The notes beneath the pieces were generated by a model. The model was given only the letters and a program-made list of their open reading frames with translations. It was not told where the DNA came from and did no database searches. Below, in pieces: positions 15,901 through 30,746 of a DNA stretch of 64,000 bases; position 1 is the first letter of the stretch, and the number at the start of each line of letters is the position of its first letter. The DNA lies in the NCBI GenBank assembly GCA_964057225.1, contig OZ059900.1:10488501-10552500 (forward strand). Reading direction: 5' to 3'. The translations under genes and the position numbers were made by a program. This DNA is from Auanema rhodensis (lineage: Eukaryota > Nematoda > Chromadorea > Rhabditida > Rhabditidae).

Positions 15901-18900
15901 GGAATCCCCTCGAAAGAGCGGGACATCAGCATATCAAAGCTTCAGATATAACAGGGTTGTAATATCTACAGCCTTCTTTAAAGAAAACAGCGGATTCAAA
16001 AGAAATAAAATAAACTGTAGTTTGCTTTCATCTACAGTACGTATAGTTACATATATACATATAATCAACTTCCATATGATTACGTACATTTCGGGAGAGT
16101 GAGATATGGTTACCGACAACTCGAATGATATACGGATATCACCATCATAGGCCATGTTGCATGATGTTATACAGTCAACTTCTCTGGTTCCTTTGCAATA
16201 TTCCGTGAAAATCTTTCGCCTTTTACTAAAGATTTCCGTGCATAGGGACGCATATGAGTATCTTTCTTTTTGGAATCCCCTCGAAAGAGCGGGACATCAG
16301 CATATCAAAGCTTCAGATATAACAGGGTTGTAATATCTACAGCCTTCTTTAAAGAAAACAGCGGATTCAAAAGAAATAAAATAAACTGTAGTTTGCTTTC
16401 ATCTACAGTATGTATAGTTACATATATACATATAATTAACTTTCATATGATTACGTACATTTCGGGAGAGTGAGATATGGTTACCGAAAACTCGAATGAT
16501 ATACGGATATCACCATCATAGGCCATGTTGCATGATGTTATACAGTCAACTTCTCTGGTTCCTTTGCAATATTCCGTGAAAATCTTTCGCCTTTTACTAA
16601 AGATTTCCGTGCATAGGGACGCATATGAGTATCTTTCTTTTTGGAATCCCCTCGAAAGAGCGGGACATCAGCATATCAAAGCTTCAGATATAACAGGGTT
16701 GTAATATCTACAGCCTTCTTTAAAGAAAACAGCGGATTCAAAAGAAATAAAATAAACTGTAGTTTGCTTTCATCTACAGTATGTATAGTTACATATATAC
16801 ATATAATTAACTTTCATATGATTACGTACATTTCGGGAGAGTGAGATATGGTTACCGAAAACTCGAATGATATACGGATATCACCATCATAGGCCATGTT
16901 GCATGATGTTATACAGTCAACTTCTCTGGTTCCTTTGCAATATTCCGTGAAAATCTTTCGCCTTTTACTAAAGATTTCCGTGCATAGGGACGCATATGAG
17001 TATCTTTCTTTTTGGAATCGCCTCGAAAGAGCGGGACATCAGCATATCAAAGCTTCAGATATAACAGGGTTGTAATATCTACAGCCTTCTTTAAAGAAAA
17101 CAGCGGATTCAAAAGAAATAAAATAAACTGTAGTTTGCTTTCATCTACAGTATGTATAGTTACATATATACATATAATTAACTTCCATATGATTACGTAC
17201 ATTTCGGGAGAGTGAGATATGGTTACCGAAAACTCGAATGATATACGGATATCACCATCATAGGCCATGTTGCATGATGTTATACAGTCAACTTCTCTGG
17301 TTCCTTTGCAATATTCCGTGAAAATCTTTCGCCTTTTACTAAAGATTTCCGTGCATAGGGACGCATATGAGTATCTTTCTTTTTGGAATCCCCTCGAAAG
17401 AGCGGGACATCAGCGTATCAAAGCTTCAGATATAACAGGGTTGTAATATCTACAGCCTTCTTTAAAGAAAACAGCGGATTCAAAAGAAATAAAATAAACT
17501 GTAGTTTGCTTTCATCTACAGTATGTATAGTTACATATATACATATAATTAACTTCCATATGATTACGTACATTTCGGGAGAGTGAGATATGGTTACCGA
17601 AAACTCGAATGATATACGGATATCACCATCATAGGCCATGTTGCATGATGTTATACAGTCAACTTCTCTGGTTCCTTTGCAATATTCCGTGAAAATCTTT
17701 CGCCTTTTACTAAAGATTTCCGTGCATAGGGACGCATATGAGTATCTTTCTTTTTGGAATCCCCTCGAGAGAGCGGGACATCAGCATATCAAAGCTTCTG
17801 ATAAAACAGGGTTGTAATATCTACAGCCTTCTTTAAAGAAAACAGCGAATTCAAAAGAAATAAAATAAACTGTAGTTTGCTTTCATCTACAGTATGTATA
17901 GTTACATATATACATATAATTAACTTCTATATGATTACGTACATTTCGGGAGAGTGAGATATGGTTACCGAAAACTCGAATGATATACGGATATCACCAT
18001 CATAGGCCATGTTACATGATGTTATACAGTCAACTTCTCTGGTTCCTTTGCAATATTCCGTGAAAATCTTTCGCCTTTTACTAAAGATTTCCGTGCATAG
18101 GGACGCATATGAGTATCTTTCTTTTTGGAATCCCCTCGAAAGAGCGGGACATCAGCATATCAAAGCTTCAGATATAACAGGGTTGTAATATCTACAGCCT
18201 TCTTTAAAGAAAACAGCGGATTCAAAAGAAATAAAATAAACTGTAGTTTGCTTTCATCTACAGTATGTATAGTTACATATATACATATAATTAACTTCCA
18301 TATGATTACGTACATTTCGGGAGAGTGAGATATGGTTATCGAAAACTCGAATGATATACGGATATCACTATCATAGGCCATGTTGCATGATGTTATACAG
18401 TCAACTTCTCTGGTTCCTTTGCAATATTCCGTGAAAATCTTTCGCCTTTTACTAAAGATTTCCGTGCATAGGGACGCATATGAGTATCTTTCTTTTTGGA
18501 ATCCCCTCGAAAGAGCGGGACATCAGCATATCAAAGCTTCAGATATAACAGGGTTGTAATATCTACAGCCTTCTTTAAAGAAAACAGCGGATTCAAAAGA
18601 AATAAAATAAACTGTAGTTTGCTTTCATCTACAGTACGTATAGTTACATATATACATATAATCAACTTCCATATGATTACGTACATTTCGGGAGAGTGAG
18701 ATATGGTTACCGACAACTCGAATGATATACGGATATCACCATCATAGGCCATGTTGCATGATGTTATACAGTCAACTTCTCTGGTTCCTTTGCAATATTC
18801 CGTGAAAATCTTTCGCCTTTTACTAAAGATTTCCGTGCATAGGGACGCATATGAGTATCTTTCTTTTTGGAATCCCCTCGAAAGAGCGGGACATCAGCAT

Positions 18901-21900
18901 ATCAAAGCTTCAGATATAACAGGGTTGTAATATCTACAGCCTTCTTTAAAGAAAACAGCGGATTCAAATGAAATAAAATAAACTGTAGTTTGCTTTCATC
19001 TACAGTATGTATAGTTACATATATACATATAATTAACTTCCATATGATTACGTACATTTCGGGAGAGTGAGATATGGTTACCGAAAACTCGAATGATATA
19101 CGGATATCACCATCATAGGCCATGTTGCATGATGTTATACAGTCAACTTCTCTGGTTCCTTTGCAATATTCCGTGAAAATCTTTCGCCTTTTACTAAAGA
19201 TTTCCGTGCATAGGGACGCATATGAGTATCTTTCTTTTTGGAATCCCCTCGAAAGAGCGGGACATCAGCATATCAAAGCTTCAGATATAACAGGGTTGTA
19301 ATATCTACAGCCTTCTTTAAAGAAAACAGCGGATTCAAAAGAAATAAAATAAACTGTAGTTTGCTTTCATCTACAGTATGTATAGTTACATATATACATA
19401 TAATTAACTTTCATATGATTACGTACATTTCGGGAGAGTGAGATATGGTTACCGAAAACTCGAATGATATACGGATATCACCATCATAGGCCATGTTGCA
19501 TGATGTTATACAGTCAACTTCTCTGGTTCCTTTGCAATATTCCGTGAAAATCTTTCGCCTTTTACTAAAGATTTCCGTGCATAGGGACGCATATGAGTAT
19601 CTTTCTTTTTGGAATCGCCTCGAAAGAGCGGGACATCAGCATATCAAAGCTTCAGATATAACAGGGTTGTAATATCTACAGCCTTCTTTAAAGAAAACAG
19701 CGGATTCAAAAGAAATAAAATAAACTGTAGTTTGCTTTCATCTACAGTATGTATAGTTACATATATACATATAATTAACTTCCATATGATTACGTACATT
19801 TCGGGAGAGTGAGATATGGTTACCGACAACTCGAATGATATACGGATATCACCATCATAGGCCATGTTGCATGATGTTATACAGTCAACTTCTCTGGTTC
19901 CTTTGCAATATTCCGTGAAAATCTTTCGCCTTTTACTAAAGATTTCCGTGCATAGGGACGCATATGAGTATCTTTCTTTTTGGAATCCCCTCGAAAGAGC
20001 GGGACATCAGCATATCAAAGCTTCAGATATAACAGGGTTGTAATATCTACAGCCTTCTTTAAAGAAAACAGCGGATTCAAATGAAATAAAATAAACTGTA
20101 GTTTGCTTTCATCTACAGTATGTATAGTTACATATATACATATAATTAACTTCTATATGATTACGTACATTTCGGGAGAGTGAGATATGGTTACCGAAAA
20201 CTCGAATGATATACGGATATCACCATCATAGGCCATGTTACATGATGTTATACAGTCAACTTCTCTGGTTCCTTTGCAATATTCCGTGAAAATCTTTCGC
20301 CTTTTACTAAAGATTTCCGTGCATAGGGACGCATATGAGTATCTTTCTTTTTGGAATCCCCTCGAAAGAGCGGGACATCAGCATATCAAAGCTTCAGATA
20401 TAACAGGGTTGTAATATCTACAGCCTTCTTTAAAGAAAACAGCGGATTCAAAAGAAATAAAATAAACTGTAGTTTGCTTTCATCTACAGTATGTATAGTT
20501 ACATATATACATATAATTAACTTCCATATGATTACGTACATTTCGGGAGAGTGAGATATGGTTACCGAAAACTCGAATGATATACGGATATCACTATCAT
20601 AGGCCATGTTGCATGATGTTATACAGTCAACTTCTCTGGTTCCTTTGCAATATTCCGTGAAAATCTTTCGCCTTTTACTAAAGATTTCCGTGCATAGGGA
20701 CGCATATGAGTATCTTTCTTTTTGGAATCCCCTCGAAAGAGCGGGACATCAGCATATCAAAGCTTCAGATATAACAGGGTTGTAATATCTACAGCCTTCT
20801 TTAAAGAAAACAGCGGATTCAAAAGAAATAAAATAAACTGTAGTTTGCTTTCATCTACAGTACGTATAGTTACATATATACATATAATCAACTTCCATAT
20901 GATTACGTACATTTCGGGAGAGTGAGATATGGTTACCGACAACTCGAATGATATACGGATATACACCATCATAGGCCATGTTGCATGATGTTATACAGTC
21001 AACTTCTCTGGTTCCTTTGCAATATTCCGTGAAAATCTTTCGCCTTTTACTAAAGATTTCCGTGCATAGGGACGCATATGAGTATCTTTCTTTTTGGAAT
21101 CCCCTCGAAAGAGCGGGACATCAGCATATCAAAGCTTCAGATATAACAGGGTTGTAATATCTACAGCCTTCTTTAAAGAAAACAGCGGATTCAAATGAAA
21201 TAAAATAAACTGTAGTTTGCTTTCATCTACAGTATGTATAGTTACATATATACATATAATTAACTTCCATATGATTACGTACATTTCGGGAGAGTGAGAT
21301 ATGGTTACCGAAAACTCGAATGATATACGGATATCACCATCATAGGCCATGTTGCATGATGTTATACAGTCAACTTCTCTGGTTCCTTTGCAATATTCCG
21401 TGAAAATCTTTCGCCTTTTACTAAAGATTTCCGTGCATAGGGACGCATATGAGTATCTTTCTTTTTGGAATCCCCTCGAAAGAGCGGGACATCAGCATAT
21501 CAAAGCTTCAGATATAACAGGGTTGTAATATCTACAGCCTTCTTTAAAGAAAACAGCGGATTCAAAAGAAATAAAATAAACTTTAGTTTGCTTTCATCTA
21601 CAGTATGTATAGTTACATATATACATATAATTAACTTCCATATGATTACGTACATTTCGGGAGAGTGAGATATGGTTACCGAAAACTCGAATGATATACG
21701 GATATCACCATCATAGGCCATGTTACATGATGTTATACAGTCAACTTCTCTGGTTCCTTTGCAATATTCCGTGAAAATCTTTCGCCTTTTACTAAAGATT
21801 TCCGTGCATAGGGACGCATATGAGTATCTTTCTTTTTGGAATCCCCTCGAAAGAGCGGGACATCAGCATATCAAAGCTTCAGATATAACAGGGTTGTAAT

Positions 21901-22948
21901 ATCTACAGCCTTCTTTAAAGAAAACAGCGGATTCAAAAGAAATAAAATAAACTGTAGTTTGCTTTCATCTACAGTATGTATAGTTACATATATACATATA
22001 ATTAACTTCCATATGATTACGTACATTTCGGGAGAGTGAGATATGGTTACCGAAAACTCGAATGATATACGGATATCACTATCATAGGCCATGTTGCATG
22101 ATGTTATACAGTCAACTTCTCTGGTTCCTTTGCAATATTCCGTGAAAATCTTTCGCCTTTTACTAAAGATTTCCGTGCATAGGGACGCATATGAGTATCT
22201 TTCTTTTTGGAATCCCCTCGAAAGAGCGGGACATCAGCATATCAAAGCTTCAGATATAACAGGGTTGTAATATCTACAGCCTTCTTTAAAGAAAACAGCG
22301 GATTCAAAAGAAATAAAATAAACTGTAGTTTGCTTTCATCTACAGTACGTATAGTTACATATATACATATAATCAACTTCCATATGATTACGTACATTTC
22401 GGGAGAGTGAGATATGGTTACCGACAACTCGAATGATATACGGATATCACCATCATAGGCCATGTTGCATGATGTTATACAGTCAACTTCTCTGGTTCCT
22501 TTGCAATATTCCGTGAAAATCTTTCGCCTTTTACTAAAGATTTCCGTGCATAGGGACGCATATGAGTATCTTTCTTTTTGGAATCCCCTCGAAAGAGCGG
22601 GACATCAGCATATCAAAGCTTCAGATATAACAGGGTTGTAATATCTACAGCCTTCTTTAAAGAAAACAGCGGATTCAAATGAAATAAAATAAACTGTAGT
22701 TTGCTTTCATCTACAGTATGTATAGTTACATATATACATATAATTAACTTCCATATGATTACGTACATTTCGGGAGAGTGAGATATGGTTACCGAAAACT
22801 CGAATGATATACGGATATCACCATCATAGGCCATGTTGCATGATGTTATACAGTCAACTTCTCTGGTTCCTTTGCAATATTCCGTGAAAATCTTTCGCCT
22901 TTTACTAAAGATTTCCGTGCATAGGGACGCATATGAGTATCTTTCTTT
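9963..22948. repeat. Satellite zone with recurring S-R-H higher-order trimers
   Basis: Three marked monomers recur together. S ends ATCACTATCATAGG instead of ATCACCATC. R has CAGTACGTATAG, ATAATCAAC and CCGACAACTC. H has TTCAAATGAAAT. The ordered trio S-R-H occupies 9963-11075, 13673-14785, 18125-19237, 20351-21464 and 21836-22948. The start-to-start distances are 3710, 4452, 2226 and 1485 bp, that is 10, 12, 6 and 4 monomers. The last two trios are each followed by a fourth marked monomer (AAACTTTAG), giving S-R-H-X tetramers. The first six monomers from 9963 and from 13673 carry the same marker order. The R copy starting at 20722 has a one-base insertion (GATATACACC). Identical multi-monomer blocks are the signature of unequal exchange or block amplification. 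Confidence 0.85.
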
Positions 22949-25919
22949 TTGGAATCCCCTCGAAAGAGCGGGACATCAGCATATCAAAGCTTCAGATATA
23001 ACAGGGTTGTAATATCTACAGCCTTCTTTAAAGAAAACAGCGGATTCAAAAGAAATAAAATAAACTTTAGTTTGCTTTCATCTACAGTATGTATAGTTAC
23101 ATATATACATATAATTAACTTCCATATGATTACGTACATTTCGGGAGAGTGAGATATGGTTACCGAAAACTCGAATGATATACGGATATCACTATTATAG
23201 GCCATGTTGCATGATGTTATACAGTCAACTTCTCTGGTTCCTTTGCAATATTCCGTGAAAATCTTTCGCCTTTTACTAAAGATTTCCGTGCATAGGGACG
23301 CATATGAGTATCTTTCTTTTTGGAATCCCCTCGAAAGAGCGGGACATCAGCATATCAAAGCTTCAGATATAACAGGGTTGTAATATCTACAGCCTTCTTT
23401 AAAGAAAACAGCGGATTCAAAAGAAATAAAATAAACTGTAGTTTGCTTTCATCTACAGTATGTATAGTTACATATATACATATAATTAACTTCCATATGA
23501 TTACGTACATTTCGGGAGAGTGAGATATGGTTACCGAAAACTCGAATGATATACGGATATCACCATCATAGGCCATGTTGCATGATGTTATACAGTCAAC
23601 TTCTCTGGTTCCTTTGCAATATTCCGTGAAAATCTTTCGCCTTTTACTAAAGATTTCCGTGCATAGGGACGCATATGAGTATCTTTTTTTTTTGGAATCC
23701 CCTCGAAAGAGCGGGACATCAGCATATCAAAGCTTCAGATATAACAGGGTTGTAATATCTACAGCCTTCTTTAAAGAAAACAGCGGATTCAAAAGAAATA
23801 AAATAAACTGTAGTTTGCTTTCATCTACAGTACGTATAGTTACATATATACATATAATCAACTTCCATATGATTACGTACATTTCGGGAGAGTGAGATAT
23901 GGTTACCGACAACTCGAATGATATACGGATATCACCATCATAGGCCATGTTGCATGATGTTATACAGTCAACTTCTCTGGTTCCTTTGCAATATTCCGTG
24001 AAAATCTTTCGCCTTTTACTAAAGATTTCCGTGCATAGGGACGCATATGAGTATCTTTTTTTTTTGGAATCCCCTCGAAAGAGCGGGACATCAGCATATC
24101 AAAGCTTCAGATATAACAGGGTTGTAATATCTACAGCCTTCTTTAAAGAAAACAGCGGATTCAAAAGAAATAAAATAAACTGTAGTTTGCTTTCATCTAC
24201 AGTACGTATAGTTACATATATACATATAATCAACTTCCATATGATTACGTACATTTCGGGAGAGTGAGATATGGTTACCGACAACTCGAATGATATACGG
24301 ATATCACCATCATAGGCCATGTTGCATGATGTTATACAGTCAACTTCTCTGGTTCCTTTGCAATATTCCGTGAAAATCTTTCGCCTTTTACTAAAGATTT
24401 CCGTGCATAGGGACGCATATGAGTATCTTTTTTTTTTGGAATCCCCTCGAAAGAGCGGGACATCAGCATATCAAAGCTTCAGATATAACAGGGTTGTAAT
24501 ATCTACAGCCTTCTTTAAAGAAAACAGCGGATTCAAAAGAAATAAAATAAACTGTAGTTTGCTTTCATCTACAGTATGTATAGTTACATATATACATATA
24601 ATTAACTTCCATATGATTACGTACATTTCGGGAGAGTGAGATATGGTTACCGAAAACTCGAATGATATACGGATATCACCATCATAGGCCATGTTGCATG
24701 ATGTTATACAGTCAACTTCTCTGGTTCCTTTGCAATATTCCGTGAAAATCTTTCGCCTTTTACTAAAGATTTCCGTGCATGGGGACGCATATGAGTATCT
24801 TTCTTTTCGGAATCCCCTCGAAAGAGCGGGACATCAGCATATCAAAGCTTCAGATATAACAGGGTTGTAATATCTACAGCCTTCTTTAAAGAAAACAGCG
24901 GATTCAAAAGAAATAAAATAAACTGTAGTTTGCTTTCATCTACAGTATGTATAGTTACATATATACATATAATTAACTTCCATATGATTACGTACATTTC
25001 GGGAGAGTGAGATATGGTTACCGAAAACTCGAATGATATACGGATATCACCATCATAGGCCATGTTGCATGATGTTATACAGTCAACTTCTCTGGTTCCT
25101 TTGCAATATTCCGTGAAAATCTTTCGCCTTTTACTAAAGATTTCCGTGCATAGGGACGCATATGAGTATCTTTCTTTTTGGAATCCCCTCGAAAGAGCGG
25201 GACATCAGCATATCAAAGCTTCAGATATAACAGGGTTGTAATATCTACAGCCTTCTTTAAAGAAAACAGCGGATTCAAAAGAAATAAAATAAACTGTAGT
25301 TTGCTTTCATCTACAGTACGTATAGTTACATATATACATATAATCAACTTCCATATGATTACGTACATTTCGGGAGAGTGAGATATGGTTACCGACAACT
25401 CGAATGATATACGGATATCACCATCATAGGCCATGTTGCATGATGTTATACAGTCAACTTCTCTGGTTCCTTTGCAATATTCCGTGAAAATCTTTCGCCT
25501 TTTACTAAAGATTTCCGTGCATAGGGACGCATATGAGTATCTTTCTTTTTGGAATCCCCTCGAAAGAGCGGGACATCAGCATATCAAAGCTTCAGATATA
25601 ACAGGGTTGTAATATCTACAGCCTTCTTTAAAGAAAACAGCGGATTCAAAAGAAATAAAATAAACTGTAGTTTGCTTTCATCTACAGTATGTATAGTTAC
25701 ATATATACATATAATTAACTTCCATATGATTACGTACATTTCGGGAGAGTGAGATATGGTTACCGAAAACTCGAATGATATACGGATATCACCATCATAG
25801 GCCATGTTGCATGATGTTATACAGTCAACTTCTCTGGTTCCTTTGCAATATTCCGTGAAAATCTTTCGCCTTTTACTAAAGATTTCCGTGCATAGGGACG
25901 CATATGAGTATCTTTCTTT

Positions 25920-28900
25920 TTGGAATCCGCTCGAAAGAGCGGGACATCAGCATATCAAAGCTTCAGATATAGCAGGGTTGTAATATCTACAACCTTCTTT
26001 AAAGAAAACAGCGGATTCAAAAGAAATAAAATAAACTGTAGTTTGCTTTCATCTACAGTATGTATAGTTACATATATACATATAATTAACTTCCATATGA
26101 TTACGTACATTTCGGGAGAGTGAGATATGGTTACCGAAAACTCGAATGATATACGGATATCACTATCATAGGCCATGTTGCATGATGTTATACAGTCAAC
26201 TTCTCTGGTTCCTTTGCAATATTCCGTGAAAATCTTTCGCCTTTTACTAAAGATTTCCGTGCATAGGGACGCATATGAGTATCTTTTTTTTTTTGGAATC
26301 CCCTCGAAAGAGCGGGACATCAGCATATCAAAGCTTCAGATATAACAGGGTTGTAATATCTACAGCCTTCTTTAAAGAAAACAGCGGATTCAAAAGAAAT
26401 AAAATAAACTGTAGTTTGCTTTCATCTACAGTATGTATAGTTACATATATACATATAATTAACTTCCATATGATTACGTACATTTCGGGAGAGTGAGATA
26501 TGGTTACCGAAAACTCGAATGATATACGGATATCACCATCATAGGCCATGTTGCATGATGTTATACAGTCAACTTCTCTGGTTCCTTTGCAATATTCCGT
26601 GAAAATCTTTCGCCTTTTACTAAAGATTTCCGTGCATAGGGACGCATATGAGTATCTTTCTTTTTGGAATCCCCTCGAAAGAGCGGGACATCAGCATATC
26701 AAAGCTTAAGATATAGCAGGGTTGTAATATCTACAACCTTCTTTAAAGAAAACAGCGGATTCAAAAGAAATAAAATAAACTGTAGTTTGCTTTCATCTAC
26801 AGTATGTATAGTTACATATATACATATAATTAACTTCCATATGATTACGTACATTTCGGGAGAGTGAGATATGGTTACCGAAAACTCGAATGATATACGG
26901 ATATCACCATCATAGGCCATGTTGCATGATGTTATACAGTCAACTTCTCTGGTTCCTTTGCAATATTCCGTGAAAATCTTTCGCCTTTTACTAAAGATTT
27001 CCGTGCATAGGGACGCATATGAGTATCTTTCTTTTTGGAATCCCCTCGAAAGAGCGGGACATCAGCATATCAAAGCTTCAGATATAACAGGGTTGTAATA
27101 TCTACAGCCTTCGTTAAAGAAAACAGCGGATTCATAAGAAATAAAATAAACTGTAGTTTGCTTTCATCTACAGTACGTATAGTTACATATATACATATAA
27201 TCAACTTCCATATGATTACGTACATTTCGGGAGAGTCAGATATGGTTACCGACAACTCGAATGATATACGGATATCACCATCATAGGCCATGTTGCATGA
27301 TGTTATACAGTCAACTTCTCTGGTTCCTTTGCAATATTCCGTGAAAATCTTTCGCCTTTTACTAAAGATTTCCGTGCATAGGGACGCATATGAGTATCTT
27401 TCTTTTTGGAATCCCCTCGAAAGAGCGGGACATCAGCATATCAAAGCTTCAGATATAACAGGGTTGTAATATCTACAGCCTTCTTTAAAGAAAACAGCGG
27501 ATTCAAAAGAAATAAAATAAACTGTAGTTTGCTTTCATCTACAGTACGTATAGTTACATATATACATATAATCAACTTCCATATGATTACGTACATTTCG
27601 GGAGAGTGAGATATGGTTACCGACAACTCGAATGATATACGGATATCACCATCATAGGCCATGTTGCATGATGTTATACAGTCAACTTCTCTGGTTCCTT
27701 TGCAATATTCCGTGAAAATCTTTCGCCTTTTACTAAAGATTTCCGTGCATAGGGACGCATATGAGTATCTTTCTTTTTGGAATCCCCTCGAAAGAGCGGG
27801 ACATCAGCATATCAAAGCTTCAGATATAACAGGGTTGTAATATCTACAGCCTTCTTTAAAGAAAACAGCGGATTCAAAAGAAATAAAATAAACTGTAGTT
27901 TGCTTTCATCTACAGTATGTATAGTTACATATATACATATAATTAACTTCCATATGATTACGTACATTTCGGGAGAGTGAGATATGGTTACCGAAAACTC
28001 GAATGATATACGGATATCACTATTATAGGCCATGTTGCATGATGTTATACAGTCAACTTCTCTGGTTCCTTTGCAATATTCCGTGAAAATCTTTCGCCTT
28101 TTACTAAAGATTTCCGTGCATAGGGACGCATATGAGTATCTTTCTTTTTGGAATCCCCTCGAAAGAGCGGGACATCAGCATATCAAAGCTTCAGATATAG
28201 CAGGGTTGTAATATCTACAACCTTCTTTAAAGAAAACAGCGGATTCAAAAGAAATAAAATAAACTGTAGTTTGCTTTCATCTACAGTATGTATAGTTACA
28301 TATATACATATAATTAACTTCCATATGATTACGTACATTTCGGGAGAGTGAGATATGGTTACCGAAAACTCGAATGATATACGGATATCACTATCATAGG
28401 CCATGTTGCATGATGTTATACAGTCAACTTCTCTGGTTCCTTTGCAATATTCCGTGAAAATCTTTCGCCTTTTACTAAAGATTTCCGTGCATAGGGACGC
28501 ATATGAGTATCTTTTTTTTTTTGGAATCCCCTCGAAAGAGCGGGACATCAGCATATCAAAGCTTCAGATATAACAGGGTTGTAATATCTACAGCCTTCTT
28601 TAAAGAAAACAGCGGATTCAAAAGAAATAAAATAAACTGTAGTTTGCTTTCATCTACAGTATGTATAGTTACATATATACATATAATTAACTTCCATATG
28701 ATTACGTACATTTCGGGAGAGTGAGATATGGTTACCGAAAACTCGAATGATATACGGATATCACCATCATAGGCCATGTTGCATGATGTTATACAGTCAA
28801 CTTCTCTGGTTCCTTTGCAATATTCCGTGAAAATCTTTCGCCTTTTACTAAAGATTTCCGTGCATAGGGACGCATATGAGTATCTTTCTTTTTGGAATCC

Positions 28901-30746
28901 CCTCGAAAGAGCGGGACATCAGCATATCAAAGCTTAAGATATAGCAGGGTTGTAATATCTACAACCTTCTTTAAAGAAAACAGCGGATTCAAAAGAAATG
29001 AAATAAACTGTAGTTTGCTTTCATCTACAGTATGTATAGTTACATATATACATATAATTAACTTCCATATGATTACGTACATTTCGGGAGAGTGAGATAT
29101 GGTTACCGAAAACTCGAATGATATACGGATATCACTATCATAGGCCATGTTGCATGATGTTATACAGTCAACTTCTCTGGTTCCTTTGCAATATTCCGTG
29201 AAAATCTTTCGCCTTTTACTAAAGATTTCCGTGCATAGGGACGCATATGAGTATCTTTCTTTTTGGAATCCCCTCGAAAGAGCGGGACATCAGCATATCA
29301 AAGCTTCAGATATAACAGGGTTGTAATATCTACAGCCTTCTTTAAAGAAAACAGCGGATTCAAAAGAAATAAAATAAACTGTAGTTTGCTTTCATCTACA
29401 GTATGTATAGTTACATATATACATATAATTAACTTCCATATGATTACGTACATTTCGGGAGAGTGAGATATGGTTACCGAAAACTCGAATGATATACGGA
29501 TATCACCATCATAGGCCATGTTGCATGATGTTATACAGTCAACTTCTCTGGTTCCTTTGCAATATTCCGTGAAAATCTTTCGCCTTTTACTAAAGATTTC
29601 CGTGCATAGGGACGCATATGAGTATCTTTCTTTTTGGAATCCCCTCGAAAGAGCGGGACATCAGCATATCAAAGCTTCAGATATAACAGGGTTGTAATAT
29701 CTACAGCCTTCGTTAAAGAAAACAGCGGATTCATAAGAAATAAAATAAACTGTAGTTTGCTTTCATCTACAGTACGTATAGTTACATATATACATATAAT
29801 CAACTTCCATATGATTACGTACATTTCGGGAGAGTCAGATATGGTTACCGACAACTCGAATGATATACGGATATCACCATCATAGGCCATGTTGCATGAT
29901 GTTATACAGTCAACTTCTCTGGTTCCTTTGCAATATTCCGTGAAAATCTTTCGCCTTTTACTAAAGATTTCCGTGCATAGGGACGCATATGAGTATCTTT
30001 CTTTTTGGAATCCCCTCGAAAGAGCGGGACATCAGCATATCAAAGCTTCAGATATAACAGGGTTGTAATATCTACAGCCTTCTTTAAAGAAAACAGCGGA
30101 TTCAAAAGAAATAAAATAAACTGTAGTTTGCTTTCATCTACAGTACGTATAGTTACATATATACATATAATCAACTTCCATATGATTACGTACATTTCGG
30201 GAGAGTGAGATATGGTTACCGACAACTCGAATGATATACGGATATCACCATCATAGGCCATGTTGCATGATGTTATACAGTCAACTTCTCTGGTTCCTTT
30301 GCAATATTCCGTGAAAATCTTTCGCCTTTTACTAAAGATTTCCGTGCATAGGGACGCATATGAGTATCTTTCTTTTTGGAATCCCCTCGAAAGAGCGGGA
30401 CATCAGCATATCAAAGCTTCAGATATAACAGGGTTGTAATATCTACAGCCTTCTTTAAAGAAAACAGCGGATTCAAAAGAAATAAAATAAACTGTAGTTT
30501 GCTTTCATCTACAGTATGTATAGTTACATATATACATATAATTAACTTCCATATGATTACGTACATTTCGGGAGAGTGAGATATGGTTACCGAAAACTCG
30601 AATGATATACGGATATCACTATTATAGGCCATGTTGCATGATGCTATACAGTCAACTTCTCTGGTTCCTTTGCAATATTCCGTGAAAATCTTTCGCCTTT
30701 TACTAAAGATTTCCGTGCATAGGGACGCATATGAGTATCTTTCTTT
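25920..30746. repeat. Segmental duplication of satellite monomers (2.2-2.6 kb blocks)
   Basis: Monomers from 25920 show the ordered markers: AGCAGGGTTG with CTACAACC; a ten-T run before GGAATC; AAAGCTTAAG; TTCATAAGAAAT with GAGAGTCAG; an R-type copy; then an ATCACTATTATAGG copy. The same order repeats from 28148, with one ordinary monomer added at 29263, so the second block is 2599 bp against 2228 bp. Several of these markers occur nowhere else in the array, so the block was copied recently as a unit. A third, partial echo (CTACAACCTTCG, then a ten-T run) starts at 30747. Confidence 0.85.
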
